Below are positions 1 through 9,416 of a DNA stretch of 64,000 nt, in pieces. The notes below the pieces were generated by a model that had not been told where the DNA came from, did no database searches, and saw only the letters and a program-made list of their open reading frames with translations. The translations under genes were made by a program, and so were the position numbers. Location: NCBI GenBank assembly GCA_947502645.1, contig CANNAD010000003.1, positions 304,622 to 368,621 on the forward strand, in the 5' to 3' direction. The stretch comes from an uncultured Micrococcaceae bacterium. GTDB lineage: Bacteria; Actinomycetota; Actinomycetes; Actinomycetales; Micrococcaceae. The stretch's first letter is position 1, and each line of letters opens with the position of its first letter.

Positions 1-1
1 C

Positions 2-361
2 CAGGTGTTCCGCACGGAGGAGTCCCTGCGAGAGGCGCTGTCCGTTATTGCCTCGCTCGAAGAGCGGTACACCCGCATCAACGTGCAGGACAAGGGCAAG
101 AGGTTCAACCTCGACCTCCTGGAAGCCGTCGAACTCGGCTTCCTGCTGGACATGGCAAAGGTGATGACCGCAGCTGCGCTTCACCGTCAGGAGTCCCGCG
201 GCGGCCACTTCCGCGAGGACTTCCCGGATCGTGACGATGAGAACTTCATGGTCCACTCCATGTCATACCTTGACCCGGCAGCCACCGAGACTCTTGGAAT
301 CCGGATGGAAACAAAGCCGGTTATCTTTACCCGTTACCAGCCAATGGAGCGTAAGTACTAA
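2..361 (+). CDS. sdhA: Succinate dehydrogenase flavoprotein subunit, C-terminal part
   Basis: This is the last 119 codons of SdhA, cut by the left edge of the window. SdhA carries covalent FAD and oxidises succinate to fumarate in the TCA cycle and respiratory complex II. The visible part holds the typical C-terminal signature RGGHFREDFPDRDDENF followed by the strand that ends subunit A of this family. Its TAA stop overlaps the ATG of sdhB by one base (TAATG), so the two are translationally coupled. The start and the FAD and substrate-binding domains lie outside the window. Confidence 0.95.
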   Translation, partial: QVFRTEESLREALSVIASLEERYTRINVQDKGKRFNLDLLEAVELGFLLDMAKVMTAAALHRQESRGGHFREDFPDRDDENFMVHSMSYLDPAATETLGIRMETKPVIFTRYQPMERKY

Positions 362-1152
362 TGAGCACCCAAACTACGGAGACACCCGAGCCCGCCTCAA
401 AGGTAGAGCTTCCGGCCGGAGTTGGCGGCGGGGGCGAGATCCCCACGTTCGACATCACCTTGCGCGTACGCCGTTACAACCCGGAGGTCTCTGACGAGGT
501 CCGCTGGGACGACTTCTCGATGACCATGTACGGCACGGACCGCGTCCTTGACGCGCTGCACAAGACGAAGTGGGAACAGGACGGCAGCGTCTCCTTCCGC
601 CGTTCATGTGCCCACGGTGTGTGCGGTTCCGATGCCATGCGCATCAATGGCCGGAACCGGCTTGCCTGCAAGACCCTCCTGAAGGACCTGGACACCTCAA
701 AGCCAATCCTCGTGGAGCCCATCAAGGGTCTCCCGGTGGAGAAGGACCTGATCGTGGACATGGAGCCCTTCTTCCAGTCGTACCGTGAAATCATGCCGTT
801 CCTCGTCAGCAAGGGACACGAGCCCAGCCGTGAACGCCTGCAGTCCTCTGAAGAGCGCGAACGCTTCGACGACACCACCAAGTGCATCCTGTGTGCCGCC
901 TGCACCTCCTCCTGCCCCGTGTTCTGGACAGATGGTCAGTATTTCGGTCCGGCGGCCATCGTCAACGCGCATCGTTTCATCTTCGATTCACGCGACGACG
1001 CCGGTGATATGCGTCTGGAAATCCTCAACGACAAAGAAGGCGTGTGGCGCTGCCGCACAACCTTCAACTGCACCGAGGCATGCCCACGCGGCATCCAGGT
1101 CACCAAGGCAATCGCCGAGGTGAAGCAGGCAATCCTCGCCCGCAACGTCTAA
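361..1152 (+). CDS. sdhB: Succinate dehydrogenase iron-sulfur subunit
   Basis: SdhB passes electrons from SdhA to the quinone site of complex II through three iron-sulfur clusters. The 263-residue protein shows all three sites. The [2Fe-2S] site has Cys83, Cys88, Asp91 and Cys103 (CAHGVCGSDAM); Asp in the third position is also known from other SdhB proteins. The [4Fe-4S] motif CILCAACTSSCP has Cys175, 178, 181 and 185. Cys231, 237 and 241 (CRTTFNCTEACP) bind the next clusters. Length is normal. The start is fixed by the one-base overlap with sdhA. The first 25 or so residues are a variable, glycine-rich leader. Confidence 0.97.
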   Translation: MSTQTTETPEPASKVELPAGVGGGGEIPTFDITLRVRRYNPEVSDEVRWDDFSMTMYGTDRVLDALHKTKWEQDGSVSFRRSCAHGVCGSDAMRINGRNRLACKTLLKDLDTSKPILVEPIKGLPVEKDLIVDMEPFFQSYREIMPFLVSKGHEPSRERLQSSEERERFDDTTKCILCAACTSSCPVFWTDGQYFGPAAIVNAHRFIFDSRDDAGDMRLEILNDKEGVWRCRTTFNCTEACPRGIQVTKAIAEVKQAILARNV

Positions 1153-1174
1153 CTGATTAGGACCAGCAAACTCC

Positions 1175-1945
1175 GTGACCTCCTCAACGTCAGTATCGTT
1201 TCCAGGTGTCGGCGGAACCACGCTCTCCGGCGTCATCGATATGCCGGACGGAGAGGTGGAAGCCTGGGCGGTGTTCTGCCACGGGTTCACCCTCGGTAAG
1301 AACAGCCTTGCCGCCGCGAGAGTCAGCCGGGAACTGGCGCGTTTGGGTATCGGCGTCCTCCGATATGACGCGGCAGGACTAGGCGACTCGACCGGCAACT
1401 GGGAAGACGGAACGTTCAGCAGCAAGGTAGCTGACGTGCGAAGTGCAGCAGAGTTCATGCGCTCGGAAGGTAAAACCATTTCCGTGGCAATCGGCCATTC
1501 TCTGGGCGGCGCGGCAGTGCTCGCTGCTGTCAAGGAAATTCCTGAAGTAGATGCTGTAGCTACCATTGGTGCACCCTACGAGCCCAGCCACGTAGTGCAC
1601 CTGTTCGAAGCAGTCCAGGATGAGATCGAGAGCACCGGCCGCGCCACCGTGAAGCTCGGCGGCCGCCATCTCGAGATCCGCCGGGAACTGCTGCTTGACC
1701 TGGAGCGGACCGACATCAAAGAGTGCATCCGGACCCTCGATGTGCCCCTGCTCATCATGCACTCCCCCGTGGACAACGTTGTGGGCATCGAGAATGCCGG
1801 CGACATTTTCCGGACAGCACGTCACCCGAAATCGTTCTTCTCACTGGAGAAGAGCGACCACCTGCTGACGGGAAGAAAGCACGCCAAGCGCGCTGCAACC
1901 ATCATCGCTGCGTGGGCAGAACAGTATCTGGAGCTCGAGGACTGA
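1175..1945 (+). CDS. Alpha/beta hydrolase
   Basis: This 256-residue cytoplasmic protein has the alpha/beta hydrolase fold. The nucleophile elbow is GHSLGG at about residue 110. An oxyanion-type HG pair (CHGFTLGKN) lies near residue 33. A late Asp (SPVDNVVG) and His (KSDHLL) complete a plausible catalytic triad. Related actinobacterial proteins are often annotated as serine aminopeptidase-like or OsmC-associated hydrolases; the substrate cannot be told from sequence. The start is GTG at 1175, 22 bases after sdhB. It probably shares the sdh transcript, although no functional link is evident. Confidence 0.85.
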   Translation: MTSSTSVSFPGVGGTTLSGVIDMPDGEVEAWAVFCHGFTLGKNSLAAARVSRELARLGIGVLRYDAAGLGDSTGNWEDGTFSSKVADVRSAAEFMRSEGKTISVAIGHSLGGAAVLAAVKEIPEVDAVATIGAPYEPSHVVHLFEAVQDEIESTGRATVKLGGRHLEIRRELLLDLERTDIKECIRTLDVPLLIMHSPVDNVVGIENAGDIFRTARHPKSFFSLEKSDHLLTGRKHAKRAATIIAAWAEQYLELED

Positions 1946-1979
1946 AAATCCCGGCTCAGTGCCACGCATTGATGTGGAC

Positions 1980-3059
1980 TCAGTTGTCCTGATGCTGGCC
2001 AATCCGAGCCCGTTGGCGTAGCGACAGTCTTCGGAGACCGCGGCGTTCCCGCTGCCTGGCAGCCCGGTGATCGGCACACCCGACGGCGCCCCACGCGGTG
2101 GCGAGCAGGTATAGCTGGCTGAGCAGGAAGAACCACACGAACAGCCCGAGAATGACGGCAAAGGGCGCGAGCAACGGGTTGGTGTCCAGGGATTGCAGCA
2201 GCAGTGAGCTGAAAGTACGGAGCACGGTGCTTCCGGCGCCCGCGATGAGCGCCGACTGAAGCATGACGGACCGGGGCATGCGGATACCCGAAGCCAGCCG
2301 GAACAGCACCACCGCGACCGCCATATCCAGCAGCAGCATCACTACAACTCCGGTCAGCGCTGTCAGTGGCACGGCCAGAGCATTCTGAAAATTCAGCCAG
2401 TCCACAATAAATTTGACGGCAGTGTTGGTTATCGCGGCGATCACGGAAGTCGCGACCAGAGCAATACCCAACAGGATGAGCGTGCTTAGGTCCTTCAGCT
2501 TCTTCCACGCAGGGTTCTCACGGAGGACTGGCAGGTCAAACACGCCGCGCATCCCCTGGCGCAGCCCGTTGATCCACCCCAGAGACGTGAAGAGCATGGC
2601 TGCCGTGGAGATGGTCAACGCCCACCCAAATTCGTTGTTGGAGGCAAAAAGCTCCTCGGGTGTGGCCAGTCCACCATTGCCTGTGTCGATCAGACCGGGT
2701 GTGCTCTCATCAACAGCCGAAACGATCATCGACTGCAGGGCCGTATCTTCGGCGGCCACGAGCCCAAAAATGGAGAACCCGGCCACGAGAAGCGCAGCGA
2801 TGGAGAAAAACATTCTGTAGGCGGCACCAGCAGCCATCAACGGACCGTGCCGGAAAATATACAGCCGCACGGCGCGGACCGGCTTCCACGTGGAGACCCG
2901 AGCGAGATCGTAGGCCAGCGTATCTTTCGCCCTCTGCACGAGGGGAGCACCGTCCCTGACGTCCCGTGAGAGCGCGCGTTTGGTCTGGCTCACCCGGGCC
3001 TTGAGCTCGCCTCGATCCAGCGGATGCGGGTTAGCTGGATCTGCTCTTTCGGCGTCCAA
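1980..3059 (-). CDS. YihY/virulence factor BrkB family membrane protein
   Basis: The 359-residue protein has about six predicted membrane segments between residues 70 and 330. The N-terminal AAGAAYRMFFSIAALLVAGF and the central G-x-x-x-G-rich helices are typical of the YihY/BrkB family (formerly mis-assigned as RNase BN). The cellular role of the family is not settled. The N-terminus is charged and cytoplasmic, and the C-terminal tail is Arg-rich. Its start overlaps the end of the upstream 2'-5' RNA ligase-like gene by 29 bases, so the two are probably co-transcribed after trpS. Confidence 0.85.
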   Translation of the reverse strand: MDAERADPANPHPLDRGELKARVSQTKRALSRDVRDGAPLVQRAKDTLAYDLARVSTWKPVRAVRLYIFRHGPLMAAGAAYRMFFSIAALLVAGFSIFGLVAAEDTALQSMIVSAVDESTPGLIDTGNGGLATPEELFASNNEFGWALTISTAAMLFTSLGWINGLRQGMRGVFDLPVLRENPAWKKLKDLSTLILLGIALVATSVIAAITNTAVKFIVDWLNFQNALAVPLTALTGVVVMLLLDMAVAVVLFRLASGIRMPRSVMLQSALIAGAGSTVLRTFSSLLLQSLDTNPLLAPFAVILGLFVWFFLLSQLYLLATAWGAVGCADHRAARQRERRGLRRLSLRQRARIGQHQDN

Positions 3060-3621
3060 ACTTCAGCTCCTCCCGCAGCGTCCATACGCCGCTCTCCTCA
3101 TGTTCAAACAATCCCATCGACCTGACAGGGAAGCTAGCCTCGAAATTCTCGAGCCGCTGCAAGGCCGAGTCCATGCTCGCCTCGCTGACATCGTGGGCGA
3201 CAGTGACATGAGGGTGATAAGCAAACTCGAGGTTGCGTTCCAGCGGACCGCATTGGAGCATTTGGTGGAGGTTGACGCAGTCGTCGAAGCCTTCGGCCAC
3301 GTTGAGGTATACCACCGGCGACAGCGGACGGAACGTTCCCGTTCCGCGGAGGGTCACAGAGAACTCCTCCTGAGCGCTGACCGCTTCGCGAACGTGGGCC
3401 AACGCTGCCGCCCAGTCACAGGTGGGCGTGGTGGTAACGAGAGTGATGTGCGGCGGTACGACGGCGGCCATCGGATCTCCGAACGAAGCACGCCACTCCT
3501 CCAACTGCCCGGCCAGCGGGTCTGGGATGGAGATGACGATGCCTATACAACGCGTCGACGTGGCAAGGTTGCGGGTGCTGGTCGCACTCTCGACCGGAGC
3601 GGCGTCGTTGTTTACACACAT
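3031..3621 (-). CDS. 2'-5' RNA ligase superfamily protein (2H phosphoesterase)
   Basis: This 196-residue protein carries the two HxTx motifs that define the 2H phosphoesterase/LigT superfamily: PHITLV near residue 55 and PHVTVA near residue 140, about the usual distance apart. Members cleave or join 2'-5' or cyclic phosphodiester bonds; the bacterial physiological substrate is not known. I chose ATG at 3621 because it falls eight bases after the trpS stop. An in-frame start further upstream would lie within trpS. Confidence 0.8.
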   Translation of the reverse strand: MCVNNDAAPVESATSTRNLATSTRCIGIVISIPDPLAGQLEEWRASFGDPMAAVVPPHITLVTTTPTCDWAAALAHVREAVSAQEEFSVTLRGTGTFRPLSPVVYLNVAEGFDDCVNLHQMLQCGPLERNLEFAYHPHVTVAHDVSEASMDSALQRLENFEASFPVRSMGLFEHEESGVWTLREELKFGRRKSRSS

Positions 3622-3628
3622 GGTGGGG

Positions 3629-4666
3629 CTACGCCTGCCTTCTCGGAAGGAATCCCATCCGGTCATAGACCGTATCCAACGTGGTCCCGGCAATGCTGCG
3701 GGCCTTGTCCGCGCCGCGCGCCAACAGCCTGTCCAGCTCCGCGGGGTCCGCCAGCAGCTCGTTGGTGCGCTCCCGCAACGGTGTCACGAAGTCCACGAGC
3801 AGGTTTGCGAGGTCCACCTTGAGATGCCCGTACATGCGTCCGGCGTACTCGGCTTCCAGTTCTGCGACGGTTTTCCCGCTGATGACCGAGTAGATGGTCA
3901 GCAGGTTGGAGACGCCTGGTTTGTTCTCCGCATCGAAGCGGATCTCCGTGCCGTCATCGGTGACTGCCGATTTGATCCTTTTGGCCGTGATCTTCGGGTC
4001 ATCCAGCAACTGGATCGCGCCGTTGGGCGACTCCCCCGTCTTGGACATTTTTGCCGTGGGGTTCTGCAGATCGTAAATCTTGGCTGTCTCGCGAAGAATG
4101 GCCGGCTCCGGAACCGTGAAGGTCTCACCAAAGCGTGTGTTGAAGCGCTGTGCGAGGTTGCGGGTCAACTCGAGGTGCTGACGCTGATCCTCGCCCACGG
4201 GCACCAGATCAGCCTGATAGAGCAGGATGTCCGCCGCCATCAGCGTTGGATAGGCAAAGAGGCCCAGGGTGGTCGAATCCGAGCCCTGCTTGGCCGATTT
4301 GTCCTTGAACTGCGTCATCCGGGAAGCTTCACCGAAACCGGTGATGCAGTTGAGCGCCCACGCAAGCTCAGCGTGTTCGGGAACATGGGACTGGACAAAG
4401 AACGTGCACTTCTCGGGGTCTATCCCAGCGGCAATGTACTGGGCTGCAACGGTCCGGGTGCGATGCGCGAGTGTGGTCGGATCGAAATCCACGGTCACGG
4501 CATGCAGGTCCGGGATAAAGATGACTGCGTCGTAGCGGCTCTGCATCTCCGCCCAGTTACGGACCGCTCCGATGTAATTTCCGAGGTGGAGAGAATCCGC
4601 GGTGGGCTTGGCGCCGGACAGGATCCGCTGGACGCCGGCGGACCCTTCAGTTTCGGTGATCGTCAT
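3629..4666 (-). CDS. trpS: Tryptophan--tRNA ligase
   Basis: Class I aminoacyl-tRNA synthetase that charges tRNA-Trp. The 345-residue length is normal for the bacterial enzyme. The HIGH-type signature reads SLHLGNY near residue 25 and the KMSKS loop reads KMSKTGES near residue 208. [10 protein letters not shown] is the conserved tryptophan-binding region. The gene is followed closely by a 2'-5' RNA ligase-like gene and a YihY gene on the same strand and is preceded by xthA, a run of four genes with short gaps or overlaps. Confidence 0.97.
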   Translation of the reverse strand: MTITETEGSAGVQRILSGAKPTADSLHLGNYIGAVRNWAEMQSRYDAVIFIPDLHAVTVDFDPTTLAHRTRTVAAQYIAAGIDPEKCTFFVQSHVPEHAELAWALNCITGFGEASRMTQFKDKSAKQGSDSTTLGLFAYPTLMAADILLYQADLVPVGEDQRQHLELTRNLAQRFNTRFGETFTVPEPAILRETAKIYDLQNPTAKMSKTGESPNGAIQLLDDPKITAKRIKSAVTDDGTEIRFDAENKPGVSNLLTIYSVISGKTVAELEAEYAGRMYGHLKVDLANLLVDFVTPLRERTNELLADPAELDRLLARGADKARSIAGTTLDTVYDRMGFLPRRQA

Positions 4667-4685
4667 GGGGCTACTTCCTGAGGAG

Positions 4686-5546
4686 TTAGAGCCGGTAGTC
4701 CACTACCAGCGGTGCGTGATCGGAGAAACGGGCGTCGTAGGACGCCGCCCGGTCAACGACAGCATTACCAGCGAGAGCGGCGAGTTCCGGAGTGGCCATG
4801 TGGTAATCGATGCGCCACCCGGTGTCGTTGTCGAAAGCCTGCCCTCGCCAGGACCACCAGGTATACGGCCCGTCTACCTCGCCGGCGATGCTTCGGTGGA
4901 CGTCCACCCAGCCGATCTCCTCACCGAAGAAACGATCAAAGTAGGCACGCTCGTCCGGCAGGAATCCTGACCGCTTGACGTTGCCTTTCCAGTTCTTGAT
5001 ATCCAGCGTGGTGTGCCCAACGTTCAGGTCACCGACGACCAACGCGTGGTCGCTCGCTTCGCGCAGCGCTGGCAGCCGCGAGCACATGACGTCCAGGAAT
5101 CTGTATTTGTCTACCTGCTTGGGTGTGTCCGCTTCACCGGAATGCACGTAAGCGCTGACAACGGTGAAGGTGGAGCCGTTGACTGCGAAGTCCGCCTCAA
5201 CCCAACGGCCCGACGTCTCGAAATACTCGTCCCCAATATGTTCACGCGTAGCCGATGGCTCGATCCGTGAAGCGATGGCAACTCCGGCCCGGCCCTTGGC
5301 CTGTGCTTCGGCGTGGACAATATGCCACGAATCTCCGAGGAGTTCCCTGACGATTGCGTCAGGCGCACGCACTTCCTGAAGGCAGAGGATATCGATGTCG
5401 CGGGCTGCCAGCCACTCGGCCATACCGCGCTTGTACGCTGCGCGAATACCGTTGACGTTGACGCTCGCCACCCGAACATGACCACTGACTGATTCGCTCA
5501 CTGCTTCCGTGACAGCTGACTCTGATACCGGACTCACACGCTCCAC
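4686..5546 (-). CDS. xthA: Exodeoxyribonuclease III / AP endonuclease
   Basis: Member of the endonuclease/exonuclease/phosphatase (EEP) family, acting on abasic sites and 3' ends in base-excision repair. After an 18-residue non-conserved N-terminus, the core opens with [12 protein letters not shown]. The metal ligand follows in CLQEVRA, the catalytic segment in GDLNVGHT and the C-terminal [28 protein letters not shown] is the typical ExoIII segment that positions DNA. Length (286) fits the family. A downstream start at the second Met is possible but would remove little. Confidence 0.93.
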   Translation of the reverse strand: MERVSPVSESAVTEAVSESVSGHVRVASVNVNGIRAAYKRGMAEWLAARDIDILCLQEVRAPDAIVRELLGDSWHIVHAEAQAKGRAGVAIASRIEPSATREHIGDEYFETSGRWVEADFAVNGSTFTVVSAYVHSGEADTPKQVDKYRFLDVMCSRLPALREASDHALVVGDLNVGHTTLDIKNWKGNVKRSGFLPDERAYFDRFFGEEIGWVDVHRSIAGEVDGPYTWWSWRGQAFDNDTGWRIDYHMATPELAALAGNAVVDRAASYDARFSDHAPLVVDYRL

Positions 5547-5547
5547 C

Positions 5548-6057
5548 TTACTCGTTCACGACGGTGCCCTGGACCGGGCCGTCGTCGTCGGAATTCTTCA
5601 TCATTCCGCGTGCGTTGTGAGCGGTGATCTCGATGGTCTCGATGGCTCTGTCCACCATGCCCTGGTCCTTGCCCTGATAGTCACGGATGACCTTTGCCTG
5701 GACCTGGATGATCTTGAAACTGTGGTCAAGCTTTTCATCCCGCATGGCGGAGGATTCCGACGTCGGTCCGTTGACGTTCCGGCCGGCCGCACGGTTGAAG
5801 GAATCCTGCGCCTCCCCGAATTTGGCGGAGGCCTTCTTCGCCGCCGAACGGAGGCTGAACACGACAAAGCTGAAAACCAGGAGCCAGCCCAGGGACACGA
5901 TGACGACCAGCCAGCCGACGACGTCGTTCTCGTTGGCAGCAAAAACCAGGGCCACCAGGAAAATGACCAACATGATGGTCATTCCGATGGTTCCGGCTTT
6001 CAGGCTGACGCCGCGGTTGGCTTGATGGGCATTGTCCGGGGTACCGAGAGATCGCAT
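5548..6057 (-). CDS. Small membrane protein, unknown function
   Basis: I do not recognise a family. The 169-residue protein has two adjacent hydrophobic segments (about residues 22-42 and 46-68). A hydrophilic, partly helical cytoplasmic tail of roughly 100 residues follows, rich in Lys, Asp and Gln. Its stop lies one base before the start of xthA, so the two are probably co-transcribed, which does not by itself indicate shared function. The start at 6057 is the first Met in a hydrophilic leader. Confidence 0.7.
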   Translation of the reverse strand: MRSLGTPDNAHQANRGVSLKAGTIGMTIMLVIFLVALVFAANENDVVGWLVVIVSLGWLLVFSFVVFSLRSAAKKASAKFGEAQDSFNRAAGRNVNGPTSESSAMRDEKLDHSFKIIQVQAKVIRDYQGKDQGMVDRAIETIEITAHNARGMMKNSDDDGPVQGTVVNE

Positions 6058-6177
6058 GAGTAGATTCTCTCAAATTTTCCAAAATCGACCCATCCGTGAT
6101 TCACACCACGCCGAATGACAGATGTGAGCGGTTCGGACGGACCGCAGCAAAGCGTCATTTATGAGGAGGAATTCACG

Positions 6178-6954
6178 ATGAAGAAGTCACTTCGCTATCT
6201 TGCAGTACCTACGCTGGCCCTCGGTGCGGTCGCCATGGCAGGCTCGCCGGCCATGGCCGCGGACAGCTCCTACCAGGGCGCACTGAACGCCCTCAATGGC
6301 AGCAGCGCCACCGGCCAGGTCATGGTCGAGCTCAATGGCAATGAAGCCACCGTGACGCTCGACGTCTCCGGTCTGCCGGAAACATTCAACGACGCCGCCT
6401 ACCCCCACGTGCAGCACATTCACATCGCAGGCCAGGGTGTCTGCCCCACGCCTGATGCGGATGCGAACGGCGACGGCATTGTAGATACCGTTGAAGGCGG
6501 CCCTTCCTACGGTGAAATCGGAACCACGCTCTCCACCAGCGGTGCTACCGATGCAAGCACAGCCACGGACCTCAAGGCCGCCGGACAGGGCGGCGCTTAC
6601 ACATACGAGCGCACCTTCGAGATGAACCAGGCGACGATTGACTCGCTGAAGGCGGGAACAAGCGTTGTTGTGGTTCATGGTCTTGACCCCGCCACGCTGA
6701 GTGAAGAAGCTGCCAATGCCAAGTCCAACCTGGTACCGGAGCTGCCTTTGGCAGCAACGTCGCCGGCTGCCTGTGGTGTTCTGACCGCATCGCAGATGGG
6801 CGCCATGCCTGAGGGCGGCGCCGATACCGGTGTTGCCATGGAAAGCACCAGCGATTCCAACGCTCTGGGCATGATCGCCCTGGGCGGCGGCCTCGTTCTG
6901 GCAGCAGCCGCAGGCGGTACCTACGTTGTTCGTCGCCGCGGCGACAACGCATAA
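6178..6954 (+). CDS. Secreted CHRD-like cell-surface protein with C-terminal anchor
   Basis: The start is ATG at 6178 behind the strong ribosome site GAGGAGG; an in-frame ATG at 6115 lacks this. Residues 1-28 form a Sec signal peptide cut after AMAA. The mature part resembles CHRD (chordin-like) domains in its beta-rich repeats and in PHVQHIHIAG and VVVVHGLD, but the match is from memory of the family. The C-terminus has a hydrophobic segment (GMIALGGGLVLAAAAGG) and then RRRGDNA, the layout of a cell-wall sorting signal. No canonical LPXTG is present; GADTG about 20 residues before the membrane segment is a candidate variant. A class F sortase gene follows 15 bases later. Confidence 0.75.
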   Translation: MKKSLRYLAVPTLALGAVAMAGSPAMAADSSYQGALNALNGSSATGQVMVELNGNEATVTLDVSGLPETFNDAAYPHVQHIHIAGQGVCPTPDADANGDGIVDTVEGGPSYGEIGTTLSTSGATDASTATDLKAAGQGGAYTYERTFEMNQATIDSLKAGTSVVVVHGLDPATLSEEAANAKSNLVPELPLAATSPAACGVLTASQMGAMPEGGADTGVAMESTSDSNALGMIALGGGLVLAAAAGGTYVVRRRGDNA

Positions 6955-6969
6955 TCAGGATTCGCATCC

Positions 6970-7665
6970 ATGACGAATACTGATCGCAGCCGCCACGGAC
7001 GCCTCCGGGCCTCCGGGGCGGCTGCCCTCGTCGTCGTCGCAGCTCTGGGACTCCAGGGCTGCGGTGACGCCGCGACGCCTCCCCCAGCATCCAACGGCAC
7101 ACCCGCCAGCAGCACACCAGGCCCGACGGCGACGTCGGCCTCCCCCAGTGCCAGCCCCACAGCTACTCAGGCCGCGCCTGCTCCGGAGAAAAGCCCCGAA
7201 CTTCCGGTCCTGGAAGCCTCCAAGCCGACGTCGCTTGTTATTCCGACAGTCGGCGTCCAGTCAGAACTGGTGCACCTCGGGCAGCGGCCCGACGGCTCGC
7301 TGGAAGTACCCACCGAAGGCCCTGGATCCCCGGCCAGCTGGTACACGGAGTCGCCCACACCCGGCGAACGCGGCCCCTCTGTCATGCTGGGCCACGTCAA
7401 CGCCACGGGCGGCGGGCCCGGCGTCTTTGCGCGGCTCCGCGACCTCAAACCCGGCGACGAGATCAAGGTTCCCCGCGAGGACGGATCTACCGCGGTTTTC
7501 ATTGTCGAAAAGGGTGAGCAGTATGAGAAGGCAACCTTCCCCACTCTGGAGGTCTACGGCAATACCCCTGGCGCTGAACTGCGTCTGATCACCTGCGACG
7601 GTTATCAGGCGGCAACAGGCACCTGGGACTACAACTACGTGGTCTACGCGAAGCTCAAGGTCTAG
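6970..7665 (+). CDS. Class F sortase (lipoprotein-type N-terminus)
   Basis: This 231-residue transpeptidase probably anchors surface proteins to peptidoglycan. The N-terminus has a signal segment ending in the lipobox-like LQGC (Cys at about 35). A Pro/Ser/Thr-rich linker to about residue 75 and the sortase barrel follow. The catalytic His lies in MLGHVNA and the catalytic Cys in LITCDG near the C-terminus; a downstream Arg is not obvious in the short tail. It sits immediately after the gene for a secreted protein with a sorting-like tail, its likely substrate. Class F assignment rests on size, N-terminal architecture and the TCDG motif. Confidence 0.88.
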   Translation: MTNTDRSRHGRLRASGAAALVVVAALGLQGCGDAATPPPASNGTPASSTPGPTATSASPSASPTATQAAPAPEKSPELPVLEASKPTSLVIPTVGVQSELVHLGQRPDGSLEVPTEGPGSPASWYTESPTPGERGPSVMLGHVNATGGGPGVFARLRDLKPGDEIKVPREDGSTAVFIVEKGEQYEKATFPTLEVYGNTPGAELRLITCDGYQAATGTWDYNYVVYAKLKV

Positions 7666-7675
7666 GACCGCTCCG

Positions 7676-7689
7676 GCTGACCAATGGTC
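7676..7689. repeat. Palindrome between convergent genes, TGACC-AAT-GGTCA
   Basis: A perfect 5-3-5 inverted repeat lies between the sortase stop and the convergent ABC permease stop. The same core (CCAATGGTCAC) forms the arms of the larger hairpin at 13946-14007. It may be part of a weak terminator or a dispersed intergenic repeat. Confidence 0.5.
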
Positions 7690-7692
7690 ACA

Positions 7693-8523
7693 TCACTTGA
7701 GGAACAGCTTCCGTAGCCTGAAAGTTGTCAGCACTAGGCCCAAGAGGATCATGACCAGGAAATACACGATATGCAGCAGCGTGTCCGGCCCGAAAACCCC
7801 AACATTAAGCTGGCGCAGCAACTCCACACCGTGCCAGAGCGGCAACGCCTGGATGAACCACTGGATCGGCTCAGGGTAGACGCTCAGCGGGTAGAACGTG
7901 GCGGAGAACAGGAACATCGGCAGCATCACAAAGTTGATCCAGTCCATCTGCTGGAACGTTTTCATGTAGCTGGTGATCGCCATCCCGAAGGACGCAAAAC
8001 CGAAAGCGATGACCACAGAAGCGGGGATCATGAGCAGGGCCCACGGCGACGTGATCAAACCCATCACTCCCATGACCGCGGTGAAGCCCGTGGCGTACAT
8101 GGCCCCACGCAGGAGCGCCAGCAGGATTTCCCCGAGGGCGACGTCGAGCGGGCCGAGGGACGTGTAGAGCATCCCTTCGTAGAGCTTGGCGAAATTGAGC
8201 TTGAAGAACACGTTCCACGTGGAGTCATAGACCGCACCGTTCATTGCGGATACCGCAAGCAACGCGGGCGCGATATAAGCCGCGTAGGCTATCGGCTCAC
8301 CGCCCGGGCCGGCGATCTCCCCCACCAGGGAACCCAAACCGATCCCCATGGCAATCAGATACAGGACCGGTTCCACAAAACCGCTGACCATGATTGCCCA
8401 GTTTGTCCCCCACGTGGCCTTTACACCCCGGGAGAAGACTGCGCGAACATTCCCCGAGTACAAGGACCCGAGGAATCGGCGGGACGGCTCGATTGACATA
8501 TTCGAGGCAAGAACCTGCGTCAT
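7693..8523 (-). CDS. ABC-2 type transporter permease (second)
   Basis: 276-residue integral membrane protein with about six hydrophobic segments, of the ABC-2 permease family (DrrB/NodJ-like). The family signature region around FSATFYPLSVYPEPIQWFIQ before the last segments is typical. The start overlaps the stop of the preceding permease by 4 bases (ATGA). With that permease and the upstream ATPase it forms a probable three-part exporter with a heterodimeric membrane domain. Substrate unknown; drugs, lipids or polysaccharides are typical for such systems. Confidence 0.9.
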   Translation of the reverse strand: MTQVLASNMSIEPSRRFLGSLYSGNVRAVFSRGVKATWGTNWAIMVSGFVEPVLYLIAMGIGLGSLVGEIAGPGGEPIAYAAYIAPALLAVSAMNGAVYDSTWNVFFKLNFAKLYEGMLYTSLGPLDVALGEILLALLRGAMYATGFTAVMGVMGLITSPWALLMIPASVVIAFGFASFGMAITSYMKTFQQMDWINFVMLPMFLFSATFYPLSVYPEPIQWFIQALPLWHGVELLRQLNVGVFGPDTLLHIVYFLVMILLGLVLTTFRLRKLFLK

Positions 8524-9416
8524 TTACCCAACCTCCGCACATAATTACGACGCGCAAAATAGAGTCCGACCGCACAAAGCAACAGCAGATAGAGAACGTG
8601 AACCACCGTCAGAACTCCGGGTTCGCTGTACCCGTACGAGACGATGCGGCCCAGCTCAGTCGAGTGCCACAACGGGGAAATCCAGCCGATCCAGCGGACC
8701 GCCAACGGCATCGCATCGAGCGGGAAGAAGGTCCCCGAGAACAGGAAGAGCGGCATCACGACGAACCGCTGCACCATCGCGAACTGACCTTTGTCCTCCA
8801 CGATCGACGCCGCATACGCCATCAACGGAAGACCGAACGCCAGCCCCGCCAGCGCGGCGGAGAAAATCATGATCCAACCGGTACCCTCCTGAACCGCCCC
8901 GAACAGCAGCAGAAACAGGAAATAGATGCCAGTGGTCATCAGAAGTCTGACGGACACTCCCACAACATGCCCATTGACGAGCTGAGCGCTGGACAGAGGC
9001 GAGGCATTCGGACCGTAATATGTGCGGTGCCATTTGAAGCCGTCCATGACCGAGTACGTGTTCTCCTCGCTCGCCACCATGATCGCCGCCGTCGCAAGAA
9101 GCGCGGGAGCAACAAAGACGAGGTAGGAAACCGGCCCGGCGCTGCCGCCGTCGAGCGAGGCATTGCTGTTCGCATCAACCAGCGTGGCCAGGCCAACGCC
9201 CATGGCGAACAGGTAGACCAGCGGCGTGCCAACAGACGTCATGACGACCGTCCACCCGTAGCCCTTCAGCTTCCGCAGCCAGTGCTCCGCATAGTAGATT
9301 GACCCGAACTTCCGCGCTTTCGCCGCAGATTCGGCGGGCGTCAGGGGCGAACGAAGACCAAGAACAGGGTGACGATCCACGATCTTTGCCCCCGAGGGTG
9401 CGTGATGATCAGTCAA
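8520..9416 (-). CDS. ABC-2 type transporter permease (first)
   Basis: 298-residue permease, paralogous to the one immediately downstream. It has a hydrophilic N-terminal stretch of about 55 residues, about six membrane segments and the FSGTFFPLDAMPLAVRWI signature of ABC-2 exporters. It overlaps the ATPase gene by 8 bases at its start and the second permease by 4 at its end, so all three genes are translationally coupled. The two different permeases suggest a heterodimeric channel, as in nodulation-factor/daunorubicin-type exporters. Confidence 0.9.
   Translation of the reverse strand: MTDHHAPSGAKIVDRHPVLGLRSPLTPAESAAKARKFGSIYYAEHWLRKLKGYGWTVVMTSVGTPLVYLFAMGVGLATLVDANSNASLDGGSAGPVSYLVFVAPALLATAAIMVASEENTYSVMDGFKWHRTYYGPNASPLSSAQLVNGHVVGVSVRLLMTTGIYFLFLLLFGAVQEGTGWIMIFSAALAGLAFGLPLMAYAASIVEDKGQFAMVQRFVVMPLFLFSGTFFPLDAMPLAVRWIGWISPLWHSTELGRIVSYGYSEPGVLTVVHVLYLLLLCAVGLYFARRNYVRRLGK

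Noticed and set aside
3422-4681. Long open frame (about 419 codons) on the plus strand opposite trpS
   Set aside because: It overlaps the full trpS gene in antisense and has a composition typical of high-GC shadow frames.
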